Assembly: GCA_021030905.1 (NCBI GenBank)
Contig: JAGFMI010000010.1
Span: 744,001 to 808,000, forward strand
Reading direction: 5' to 3'
DNA length: 64,000 nt
Source of the DNA: Pyrenula massariospora
Taxonomy: Eukaryota > Ascomycota > Eurotiomycetes > Pyrenulales > Pyrenulaceae
In this document: piece after piece, positions 10,225-19,941 of the stretch
Layout: each line of letters begins with the position of its first letter
Position numbering within the stretch: position 1 is the stretch's first letter
The notes under the pieces: generated by a model
Told to the model about the DNA's origin: nothing
What the model saw: only the letters and a program-made list of their open reading frames with translations
The model's database searches: none
Program-made: the position numbers and the translations under genes

Positions 10225-11362
10225 ATGAATACTTTCTTGCTCCTTTTGCTTCCAACGCTCTCCGCTGCAAGCACGTACCCAGACCCTGCTACTTACTGGA
10301 TAGATGAGTCATGTAACCGTTTCGATTCGTATTTTCAAGATGCTTTCGACGATGCCCTGAGGTGGGCAAGCAGAGGCAGCCAACGACTGGTGAATTTGAC
10401 AGACACGTTGCAAGAGCGCTATTTCGAACTGCTCTTTTCGCCAACGGGAAGCCAAGGGCAACCTCAATATGAAGAGCGTGTTAGGAATGTGACACGTCAG
10501 TGGAAAGTCCTGCATCTAGAATTGTAATTCTAAGCCCTCTGATAAACTCTAGGGGTTCTTGGGTACCCTCCTCTGGAGCCTGGCATTTCGGGAATGGTGC
10601 GAGAGCGAACCAACAAGCGGACTCAAGCAAATTTTCGGATTTATTGTGACAACGATCCCCACGATCCAGCTTTAGGTAGTACCTCAAGATGGAGAATCAG
10701 GAGAGATCCTCCGGAAAGCGAGCGACCTCCTCGGTATAAACCGCAAAGAGATCGCCGTCCCTTTTCCGATCCTCAACGACTAGTTGGAGAACCATATCAG
10801 GAATGGGAAGACTCCGAAAATGGAATAATAAAGTTTGGAGAAGGCTGTGGACGGCACACTTTATTTGCTCAGACGTATACAACGATGACACCTGGCAAGT
10901 CGCCTGACCAGAATGGGTTGAGAGCCACAATTACGGTCGGTCAGGAATTTTCACATCTTTGGACCCGCTGACTATAGCCCCTTCGGTGTTAGTTCTGCGA
11001 TTCTCTGTTCAATCAAAATTGGCCTCGTAGCCTCGAATTTCTCGACCCCTGGCTTGATTTTACAAAATTACCTTTCCGGGATCAAGCTGGACACATGCGC
11101 CCCCCGATCGACATTTTCTCCGAAATAACCACCTTCACTATCTTGCACGAGGTTCTTATTCCTACCACTGCAATTTCCATATTGTTCTTATATTGATACC
11201 CATACTTTAGATGTGTCATTTACCTCCCTGGCGTCGTAAGTCCAACTTCCAATTCTACTGTCGTAGTCTAACCGTCATCACACCTTGTTTTGAATAGACC
11301 TGATATTCACTTATCGCCTTCCTAATCATCTCCTCCTTACGGCTCTAACCATCAAAATATAG
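10225..11362 (+). CDS. Secreted metallopeptidase-like protein (HEMCH motif)
   Basis: Inferred exons 10225-10495, 10553-10935, 10993-11151, 11211-11235 and a last exon from about 11298. A signal peptide (MNTFLLLLLPTLSAAST) opens the protein. Exon 1 continues with TYWIDESCNRFDSYF and an Asp/Ala-rich helix; exon 2 has FRIYCDND and FAQTYTTM; exon 3 has IDIFSEITTFTILHE. A phase-0 intron then joins LHE to MCHLPPW, creating HEMCH, a zincin HExxH motif. This layout resembles fungal secreted proteins related to M35/lysine-specific metallo-endopeptidases, but the match rests on motif and order only. The fourth exon is only 25 bp, and the 3' end (stop at 11362) is uncertain because downstream splice options exist. 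It could be a terminally decayed copy. It sits beside the UstYa pair, but a role in peptide maturation is not shown. Confidence 0.6.
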
Positions 11363-11910
11363 TTCTAGACCATTGGTCCCCCTTTGACAGGCGCTCGAGA
11401 GCATACAGCTGGAGGTCCATTATCAACTTACACCGAGACCTCAAACCCACGAATGTGAGCAACTACGTATACTTCTCCCTACTAGCCCGTCTCGCAGATC
11501 GCGGTTTTCGTTTAAGCACGGACGAATTGTGGGCATATTTTGGGGTCCTTGAACGTATCTAGCGAGTTTATTTGTTACTATAGTTTTGAAATGAATGGAC
11601 CTGAACTTTGAAGGATGACCTACTATTTGTTGATAGAGATATCGAGACTCCTGCGGCGGGATCAAGATCTCAGCATAGGAAGTCAGTCTCTAGTGGAGAT
11701 GTGGCCGGCTAAGCACGAGCCTGAAGTCGTTGAAAGCGCTAGAGCTCTCAAAACGCCGATCTATATACACTAATCATCCTATCCCCGCTCCTAAGCTCCC
11801 ATACAGAACCTAAATAGACCACACCAACAAACCATAAGAATAGAAAAACCCACCCTCACACGTCCCTCGAACACGCCCCATTGTCTATCCCCTCCCCAAC
11901 CGCCAACCCA
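11363..11910. other. Intergenic between two 3' ends
   Basis: 548 bp. It may contain the true last exon of the metallopeptidase-like gene. The frame near 11391-11455 (reading through a TAG near 11361) is a candidate but I cannot fix it. Nothing else recognised. Confidence 0.4.
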
Positions 11911-12896
11911 TCACTTCAACCCCTCCATCTCCGCCCCCTCCTCTACCCTTTTCCGCTCCCCCTCCCCCTCCACCCCACTTGCCCACAACCCCCCCGCAAC
12001 AACCAGCCCCGCCGCCCACACCACATCCGCCCACTGCAACAGCCACCTCTCCGCACCCCCCGCGCTCCCCAACCTCCTCACCCCCCCGTGCCCCTCGTAC
12101 GCAACCACGAGCGCGTACACCGTGCGCTCGCCGACGAAGAGCAGGCTCAGGAACGCCGCGAGCGAGAGGCGAGCGAGGTGCGTGGTTAGCGTCGGTCGGG
12201 GATGAAGTAAGGTGGATTTGCGTGGGGTGTAGGTGGTGAGGGTGCGGAGGGAGAGGAAGAGGGTGGCGAGGTAGGGGGGGAGGAGGAGGGTGGTGCCGGC
12301 GAGGTAAAGTCTCAAGGATTTGGAGGGGGTGAGGGTGCTGGGGTTGCTGGGGAGGGAGGAGGCAGAGGAGGCGGTGAGGGCGAGGGAGATGTATGTTAGG
12401 ATGTGGAGGAGGGTGTGGAGGAGGGTTGTGGGGGTTAGGGGGAGGCGGGTGGAAAGGCGTGGTTTGGGAGGGGTTGAGCCGCGGGTTTGGGTCAGTTTGG
12501 AGCGGATGTGGCTGTTGAGAGGATGGACGTTAACTCGGCGGAGCTCATGGGTGAGGAGTCTTGGAAAGTAAGGAAGGATGAGAGGATGGCTTCAATTGAC
12601 ATAGGGGAGAAATAGAGGGGAAGGGTGTCATACATTTCCCTCAAGGATCCAAGGCAAGCAAGTAGAAGGGGGCTGAGACCAACGCTCTGAATTATAGAGA
12701 CAGCGTTGCTCGGATGGGCGTCATGTCTTTTCGATATCGCTAGTCCAGCTCCGACTAGGCGCAGGGCACAGAAAATCAAGATGTAACCATACGCGAAGAA
12801 GCCAGGGCGACCGTGTCGGACCAGAGCCCAGACGGCGAGGGGGCTGAGGAGGGCGAAATAGGCGATGTCTGCGTACGCAAAACCGACAGAGGGCAT
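11911..12896 (-). CDS. Multi-pass membrane protein, DUF7702-like
   Basis: Exons 12634-12896 and 11911-12559, separated by a 74-bp intron (GTATGA...CAAG, phase 2); 303 residues. The start ATG at 12896 opens MPSVGFAYADIAYFALLSPL; a longer frame to 13094 is also open but is less typical. At least six hydrophobic segments are visible, including AYFALLSPLAVWALV, AYGYILIFCALRLVGAGLAI, LLHILTYISLALTASSA and LYLAGTTLLLPPYLATLFLS. The N-terminal pattern with Arg between helices (LIFCALRLVGAG) matches fungal integral-membrane proteins of unknown function with seven-helix topology. Exon 2 is compositionally extreme: C-rich then G-rich along the coding strand. No function is known for the family. Confidence 0.75.
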
Positions 12897-14458
12897 TATT
12901 GATGAGATATGACTGCGGAGCTGTTGGTCTTCAGGATCCTGGTACTCAGGAGGGTGATAGCAACGAAGCTTGAGAGTAATCTTATGCGTAGATAGACAAG
13001 GATAAAATGTGATCCTTAAGAGAAGGGAAGGACTGACGTAGGGCTCAATTTGAGATGTATTGATTGTTTCACGACAGCGAAAAGATCTACACAACAGAAA
13101 ATCACATCTTATATCTCGATCATATCTTGTCTAGTCGGCGTCATATTCAGGTGAAATTTAAGAACACCAGGCCCACTCATTAGAGCTGCCACAACAATCT
13201 TCGTACAAGGACATAACAACACAAATCATGTTTGCTTGGCGAACTGGTCATATCAAATTTTTTTATCGCCAAGCCATCTCAAATTCCATGACAAGAGATC
13301 TTGTGTGGACGTCGCTCGGCCTTGGACATCCTGGCTCATGGGGCGCATACAACCTTAAAGCCAGGCGGCACCGCGAAATTTGAAAAGCTGATCCTCATCT
13401 GCATCATCGTTGACAGGGCCGTAGCGTATTCCCATTGGAATCTATGGGAATGAGGCTGAGTATCCAAACGTCTGACGCCCTTTCGAGTATTTCAATAAAA
13501 GATCTCGAAGGAGACGGAAAATGGCTGCGAGTCAAGGAGGACGAGGTTGCTGAAGTAATCCGAGACCGAGATCCGCCTAGCTTCTCTGGGTTTAGTGAGT
13601 GAGATCTGAACCCGAAAGCGAGGCTGATTTTCAGCTCAGTCCAAGATGCCAGTTTTCTGAGCCGCACAGATTTCGTAGTGTACACCCAACGCACCTCTAG
13701 AGGACCCTGGGTAGGCAGTTCTAGATGATAGACGGATGCAGATGAGCACGAAATTTTAGTACAGCAAAAGCCAACATTCGGTCCGGCAGAAGATCCGTGC
13801 TGTCAGCAGGGCATGCAAAATCCTGACATTACGTTAAAGTCAAGTAAGCTTTAACCACAAACTTCAGCCCTGAATCCGAAAATTATGGCGTCAATGACCG
13901 AAAAGGGTAAATTATTTGGAAGGCTTAGCCTAAACGAAGGGGACAAACGCGCAAAGGGACAGGACCGCTCGGATTCGGATTGCAGCCCAGTCCACGTATG
14001 CACAGGCTTATATCAAGCGCCTGCGCCGACCTTGAATTCCAAATGTCAAATTGACTCAATCTTCAGCTGAGGCTACTCTTTCTTTACGAAGTGTCTCTGA
14101 TGCGTTCATCCACAGTTTGGTTCGCGATATTCTCGCTACGTCTGGGCTTGGCAGAAGGAAGGTGAGCGAAAACTTGTCAATGCACAGAAGTTCTGCAAGA
14201 GGAAGCAGAGTGCCAAGAAGAGCTTAGGGAGTATGGCTGCGATCTGGAAAGGCTTGTGAGTTAGATACGTCGATTATACTCCTCTTCAAGTCTGAGAAAC
14301 TTGCTGACTGTCATGTGTAGTGCGCTATACATAATGCAGATTCTATACAACCCTTAGACCGTCGCTAGCAATGCTCGATACCTTTCATATCTATACACAT
14401 CTCAGTCCATACATTTCCACCCATCAAAAGCAAAGCGTCCGCCCTTATTGACAACTCC
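12897..14458. other. Intergenic, no supported gene
   Basis: 1.56 kb between the start of the DUF7702-like gene and the 3' end of the C6 regulator. Short frames (13404-13694 minus, 13885-14070 plus) lack domain or splice support. Promoter of the DUF7702-like gene expected in the left part. Confidence 0.5.
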
Positions 14459-15916
14459 TCATAGCTCCAAGCTTGCCATCCCTATATGCCCACTGTGGTC
14501 TCCCTCAAACCCGGCCTCGCACTTCCTTGCCATCTCCATCGGCCACACCATCGCCCACTGCCACTCTCTTGGCACAATCTGCTGTATCCTTTTGACCTCC
14601 CTCACTGCATTCTCGTGAGAGCACCAGAAATGTCTGATGAGGGTATTCATTGCAAAAAAGTGGGCAATTATGACCAGCGCTCGTGGCCGCAGCTCTTCGA
14701 GGTTTTCAACAAATCGTCTAGGGGACAAGGTGCCAAAGCCAACAAGCCGTCTACCATTCCAGCTGTCGGGTTCTCCTTCTATAATCCGCTGATATATATA
14801 TCCTAAGCAGCCTAATACAGCATTATACGCTTGGATCGATTCTTCATCGCGGTCTAGCTCTTCTGGACCGCCGGGGAATTCAAGGATCGGCGTGAAAGGA
14901 CCTGCATTTTTTTCATTAAATATATGCCCGGCAGCGCGTGTGAAATCTGGTTTGGAATGGATGAGATAGTTATATGAGGCGTTTGGCGCGAGCATCGGCC
15001 TGGCGATTCGAATGATACCGGCAAGCGAGTGCAGCAGTCTTAGCCAGTGGAAATCGTCTAATTGTTGTGTTGGGTCTGGCAGTAGACGAAAGGACTGCAT
15101 CGCGATCAGGCTGCCGCAGAAACAGATGGCACAGGCATTGTCTGGGCTGATGTTGGCGAGCGCCGCGCGCTTTTGGCGGATGGCAAGGTTGAGGTAGACA
15201 CGATGGGCTTTTCCAAGAGTGCCGAGGGACACACTGTGTGCTCTTGGCGAGGAAGTTGGCGAATCGGGATGTTGGAGAGAGTCTCGAAACCGAACCTCGG
15301 AGTCGCCGGGCTCGCTCATTGCGGCCATGTGGAGGGCTGAGATGGCGAGGAGGGTGTTGTGCAAGAAGTCGAAGCGGAATGCAAGCTCGAAGACATCGAC
15401 AACCCAGGTGTGTTTGACCTGAGGATCCTCGATGGACGGGAATGTGTAGATTACTTCAGTAACGAAGTGGTGCAGCAGCTTTGCCTCGAGGAGTCTCCTC
15501 TCCCGCGTCTCGGAGAGCAAATCTCCCTCTTCGACATTGTCGTAAGGTGTGGCAACAGAGGTCACCGATGGGGACTTTGCCCTTGAGCCAGTACTCACTG
15601 TGTCGATACTTGGCACCGTGATTCGATCCTGCTTGAACGTGGGCACTTGAGGGGTTGGGTAGATGCATCGAACTTGGTGTCTTTGACAAGATCCACACTC
15701 TGGCTGGGCCTTTTGCCAAATTCAGTCAACAGTTGCCCTTTTCTGCAATCAGTGTACCTACCTCGTCACATTTGACTTTCCGGGATTTGCACCGTATGCT
15801 GGTGTGTCGCGTTAACACACGGCTCAGGGTACCGAGTAAGAAGATGCTTACCAACCGTTGCGAGACTTTTTGTGAGCCAGCCTCGGGGGCATCCTGTGCC
15901 GCTTGATGGCCGTCAT
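14459..15916 (-). CDS. Zn2Cys6 (C6) fungal transcription factor
   Basis: Exons 15852-15916, 15762-15798 and 14459-15709; introns 53 and 52 bp; 450 residues. Splicing assembles a canonical binuclear cluster near residues 22-50: CIRCKSRKVKC, then CGSCQRHQVRC, spaced Cx2Cx6Cx6Cx2Cx6C. The rest resembles fungal C6 regulators of the sterol-uptake/Upc2-like type: a central segment LLHHFVTEVIYTFP, then WVVDVFELAFRFDFLHNTLL and AISALHMAAM, and a long helical C-terminal half. No DNA target can be read from sequence. It is the only specific regulator near the UstYa/precursor genes, about 5 kb from gene B, so it is a candidate cluster regulator, but it could equally be unrelated. All three exons are intact. 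Confidence 0.9.
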
Positions 15917-16947
15917 TAACGCTCGTCTCGCGGTCTCCTTTTAATGGCGGTGACAAGCAATGCCCTTTCCGCCTTCGCCAAGACGGAGCTGAGCGTAGAG
16001 ACTCAGCCTTGCGGCGATGGTAAACGCGTACTGGAGCAGGGAGAAGGGCTGACGACGTCGTCTTAGGTAAGTGGTGGTGAGATGTCAAATTCCAAGCTTA
16101 AACAAAAGCCTCAACGGTGACAAATACCTTATATATCGCAGATGTACGACGTCGACGGCCATCTCGTACCTTGTGCGAAGGCAGCGAAAGCGACCTCCGA
16201 GAGCGAGCTCGAGTCAAGCACTGAGCCTAACCGTATACTGACTGTGCATAGCCATACCCCCACAACACCTCATGTGAAGTTGGGAAAGGGAGTCATGGCT
16301 AACCCAATACTAACCCGTTAAACCGTTTGGGAAGGATTTAAGCCTGACGGGTGATGGACACGTCCGCTGGCACCGACAGCCCTAATGGGGCCAAAAAGGG
16401 CCATCCGGCGAGTTCCACCACCAAACCAGCGTGTCCTTGCACCACGAGGCAACGCTTACCTACGACAAGTGCGCATCTTTCGGGTTGGCTCACACTTTAA
16501 CCTCGTCAAACACGTGTTGTGACTGGACCGTCTTACGACACCCCGAATAAGGTTAATTTAAACGAGCACGTTTCGAGGAAGGACTGGCAGCGTCATAGTT
16601 TGAATGATCCTTTAAGGCTGAATCGCACCACCACTAAGGAGATCGCCTCTACCCTATGGAACATTCTTACTGAGACCCCCAGCCTTGGCACAACAGCCCA
16701 ATTTAGGCGTACAGTGCTTCACCACCAAACCCATTAAAAACGCAGAGAGACCATGAAAACCTTTCTGAGATTGACTCCGCCACCATGCAAGATTAGAGCC
16801 ACCGTGCCACTTGCCAGTGAGAATTTTATTCAAAAAAAGATACATTTACATGGTATCATGGTGGTGAGGATTGACCCCGATGAAACAAAGATTCTGTACA
16901 ATGCAGAGGACGAACGCAACGATCCGTGATCCAAAACGGCCCCACGG
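15917..16947. other. Promoter side of the C6 regulator; no gene seen
   Basis: About 1 kb between the start of the C6 regulator and the 3' end of the EGF-domain gene. The frames at 16519-16737 plus and 16654-16845 minus overlap and show no domain. Nothing else recognised. Confidence 0.5.
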
Positions 16948-19941
16948 TCATTGGATCGAAACTTGTCCTGATCCGTCACCCCTCCCCCCTACTGAAGTCC
17001 CGTCGCTTGATATGATGGAAAAGTTGGAGAAGTTGATGATAAAGTTTTCGGGAGAGGTGTTCATACCCATTGTTGTATTAGTCAACGTGCCTGAGAAAAA
17101 ATCCTGCAGCTTCTCTTGCACATTCACTGCAGCGGAAAGCGCAGAAGTCTTCTGAAAGATAAACAAAACGGCGATGCGAGCGAAATCAAAGACGTCTTGT
17201 GTGAGCTGGAAGTTTGGACCGACCGGGCCGGACGAAGGAGAAGTCGAGGAGGCGGAGGTAGCGGAGGTAGGGCCTCCAGAGCTGCTCGCCTGACCGTATG
17301 TTGTGGTGGAGGAAGCTGCGGCTGGAGCGGAGCTGGCAGCATAGACAATGCCATTGCTAGTCAGTGTAGCTTGGCGCCGATCCAACAGCGAACTCATGCT
17401 AACCTCCCCTGTGATCCTTGCCGCATTAGGGTGAGTATCGTCGGGTAGAGCGAGAATTTTGGCTTCCTGGGACTCTAACATTGGCTCAACGAATGTCTCC
17501 GACGGTTTCAAGTATGCTTCCGACCACTTCACGGCCGATTCCGAAGAACTGTGAAGGTTCTCAAGACTTGTTGGTCGTCGACTAGTTGCTCTAGCCCCAG
17601 CAGAATCTTCTTCGGGAAGTATGTAGAACCGTTTGGATTTCGCACTTAACCCGTTGAGCGTCACCAGCGCATTTTCGCTTGTGCACGACAAGTTGTTCGC
17701 AGAAAAGAGGCTCAGCAGCTGAGAAGTGTTGAGAGGAATACTGAAGTTGCTTGATGCTCCCGTAAGCAAGCGAGGCATTGCGCTGCCAAGCGTGGCATTG
17801 CGGAAGGGATTCGAGGCATCCGAATCCGCAACATCAGTCGAGATACAAGAGGCGTCGCTACTAAGTGTACAGCTCTGCCCGGTGAAGCCGTTCGTGCATA
17901 CACAGCGACATGCATTGTTGCTGACAACGCTCACGCCGCCATTCTGGCAGGGTGCTGAGTTTGGACAGTTGTTAAGATCTGAGGCGGGTCCAGCTTGAGG
18001 AGTCGGAGAGTTTCTCTGACGTGGGAGAACAATCAAGACCACAGGAATCACGACGGCAGCAGCCACCAGCAGGAGCAGAACAATTGCTAGAAGTATGAAT
18101 GCCCACATTGGCATGCCACAGCATCGCCGACCGCTTTTCCTCTGAGGTTTGTCTGGATACGACCGAGTAGCTTCACCAGGCCCGCCCTGTTGGTTGAGCC
18201 GAGATGGAGAATAGACTGCTGGCCACGGAGAAGTCCTTCCACCCGTAGGAGTGGCAACTCCGGGAGGTGGAAATGCAGAGAGAATGTCTGACATGGAACC
18301 TTGAGAATTGCGCTGACGGTTTGGCGAATTCCCATTCTTAAATCTATTCTCTGAAGCAAGAATGTCTAGCATTCCAAGCTTACTTGCCGTTTTTCCACGA
18401 TCGAGATTGGAGGCTAATCTAGTAGCTCGACGGATCAGGTCAGGAAGACTGGTCAGGCTTCCACGTGATTCTGCCTCCTTGACTGCGTCGATATTAAGCC
18501 GCGGTGGTCGTCGGCTGGCCGGAAGTTTTTCGCTCATGCCAGGGTTGGCCCTCATATCACTCAGAACGGATGCGGATCTACCCAAAGGAACCTCTTCCTC
18601 GTTGGCAATAGGAGGTTTCTCAAGGTCATGCTCAGAAGAACCTGAAGATGAGGTTGAGAATGTTGGAGATGTGGGCATTCGTTGAACTTCACGAGCGGTT
18701 TGCGCCGGTCCAGCTACCTGAGAAGTTTTTAGCATTGGTTTTCGGCCCTGGTTAAAGCCGGACGTAGCAGCCGCGGCTCCTACAGCACCAGCACCAGCAC
18801 CGGCGGCAGCTCGTGCAATCGCGCCGCCTTTACTTGAATCAAGCTTTCGCGTATCCTCCGAACTTTTAATCGTCATGAGGGCCGGCTTAGCCTTTTGTCC
18901 GATGCTAGCTTCCCTCACCAAAGCAGCGGGGTTTTCACGCTTTGAGGGACTCGGTCTACGATCCTCGTTCTCCTCTTCGATCCGAGGCTGAAGATTTTCC
19001 GCATTATAGCCTTCAGGCTGGGAGCCCCAGCTTGAGGGGATTGGTTTGCTCGAGGCATATGACCCTGCCCCTCTGGCATATTGTTCGGGCATCTCTTCTG
19101 GTATTGGTGACACAAATGAACTCTGTGAGTAAAACGACGAAGCGCCGCGACCGCGAGAGACAGGTGGCGGGCCGGAGTTTGGAACTCTTCTTCCAGGCTG
19201 AGGTTGAGCAGGTGGCGCTAACGCTGGAGCTGGAGCAGGAAGGGGAGCCGGAGCCGGAGCCGGCATAGGTACCGCGGGAACAGGGAAGTCTGGTATTGTT
19301 CCCATGGAGGAAGAAGTAGATGGTCGATCCGAAGACATTCGATCAGCAGAATTCGGTGTTCGCGGTGTACTTGATGAGTTCGGTGGGGATCTGAAGTCAT
19401 CATCGTCGCCATAATTCGAGGAGTCTCGCTCTCCGACATTCTGGATTCTGGCGACATTTGGGGGTGGAGGTGGCTTCCGATACTGAAACGTTGGCGTGTA
19501 ATCTTGTACCTTGGATGAGTCAAGTAGTGATGGCACATTTCGTGGTCGAGGTGGTCTTTGTGGTGGAGGACCTCGCGGCGAAGGTCTGGATCCCCCAGGA
19601 GCTTGCATTGGTGGAGATGGGTCGTCTCTCAGCGGCCAATTGGGATTTTGCGCGGCGGGAGACGGTCTGGATATCGAAGACCCGATTGTGGCAGGGTTTC
19701 CTCGTGAGCTTGGGGAAGACACAGTAGGTGCCTGCCGCCGTGTTTGGGGAACAGGACCTCGAGATCTTTCTTGCGGTCGTGTATTAATTAGTCGAGGGGC
19801 CAAGACTGGCTCATTCTCTGCTGTTGATCGGCCGAGCAACTCTGCTTCGGCTCTTTCTCGTGCGCGACGGACAGAACCCCCGACACCTCCATTTTGACGG
19901 CGTTCTGCCGGCGCGGGTGCCGTATTCGGATAACCACTCAT
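16948..19941 (-). CDS. Single-pass membrane protein with EGF-like domain
   Basis: One uninterrupted frame of 997 residues starting at ATG 19941. Residues 1 to about 600 are disordered and rich in Pro, Ser, Arg and Ala, with proline-rich stretches (PAPAPAPLPAPAPALAPPAQ) that could bind SH3 domains. A Cys-containing basic patch (GRRCCGMP) precedes a strong transmembrane helix at about 608-640 (WAFILLAIVLLLLVAAAVVI). Outside it, near 656-692, is a compact EGF-like module (CPNSAPCQNGG ... CRCVCTNGFTGQSC). The remaining 300 residues form an extracellular region with several N-glycosylation sequons (NFS, NTS, NNLS, NTT). Likely a plasma-membrane or cell-wall-facing protein with a long cytosolic tail. 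Proteins with this plan are common in Pezizomycotina and of unknown function. Confidence 0.85.
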   Translation of the reverse strand: MSGYPNTAPAPAERRQNGGVGGSVRRARERAEAELLGRSTAENEPVLAPRLINTRPQERSRGPVPQTRRQAPTVSSPSSRGNPATIGSSISRPSPAAQNPNWPLRDDPSPPMQAPGGSRPSPRGPPPQRPPRPRNVPSLLDSSKVQDYTPTFQYRKPPPPPNVARIQNVGERDSSNYGDDDDFRSPPNSSSTPRTPNSADRMSSDRPSTSSSMGTIPDFPVPAVPMPAPAPAPLPAPAPALAPPAQPQPGRRVPNSGPPPVSRGRGASSFYSQSSFVSPIPEEMPEQYARGAGSYASSKPIPSSWGSQPEGYNAENLQPRIEEENEDRRPSPSKRENPAALVREASIGQKAKPALMTIKSSEDTRKLDSSKGGAIARAAAGAGAGAVGAAAATSGFNQGRKPMLKTSQVAGPAQTAREVQRMPTSPTFSTSSSGSSEHDLEKPPIANEEEVPLGRSASVLSDMRANPGMSEKLPASRRPPRLNIDAVKEAESRGSLTSLPDLIRRATRLASNLDRGKTASKLGMLDILASENRFKNGNSPNRQRNSQGSMSDILSAFPPPGVATPTGGRTSPWPAVYSPSRLNQQGGPGEATRSYPDKPQRKSGRRCCGMPMWAFILLAIVLLLLVAAAVVIPVVLIVLPRQRNSPTPQAGPASDLNNCPNSAPCQNGGVSVVSNNACRCVCTNGFTGQSCTLSSDASCISTDVADSDASNPFRNATLGSAMPRLLTGASSNFSIPLNTSQLLSLFSANNLSCTSENALVTLNGLSAKSKRFYILPEEDSAGARATSRRPTSLENLHSSSESAVKWSEAYLKPSETFVEPMLESQEAKILALPDDTHPNAARITGEVSMSSLLDRRQATLTSNGIVYAASSAPAAASSTTTYGQASSSGGPTSATSASSTSPSSGPVGPNFQLTQDVFDFARIAVLFIFQKTSALSAAVNVQEKLQDFFSGTLTNTTMGMNTSPENFIINFSNFSIISSDGTSVGGRGDGSGQVSIQ

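Noticed and set aside
11979-12571. Plus-strand frames rich in Pro, Arg or Gly/Val
   Set aside because: They are antisense to the DUF7702-like exon and reflect its C-rich and G-rich composition.
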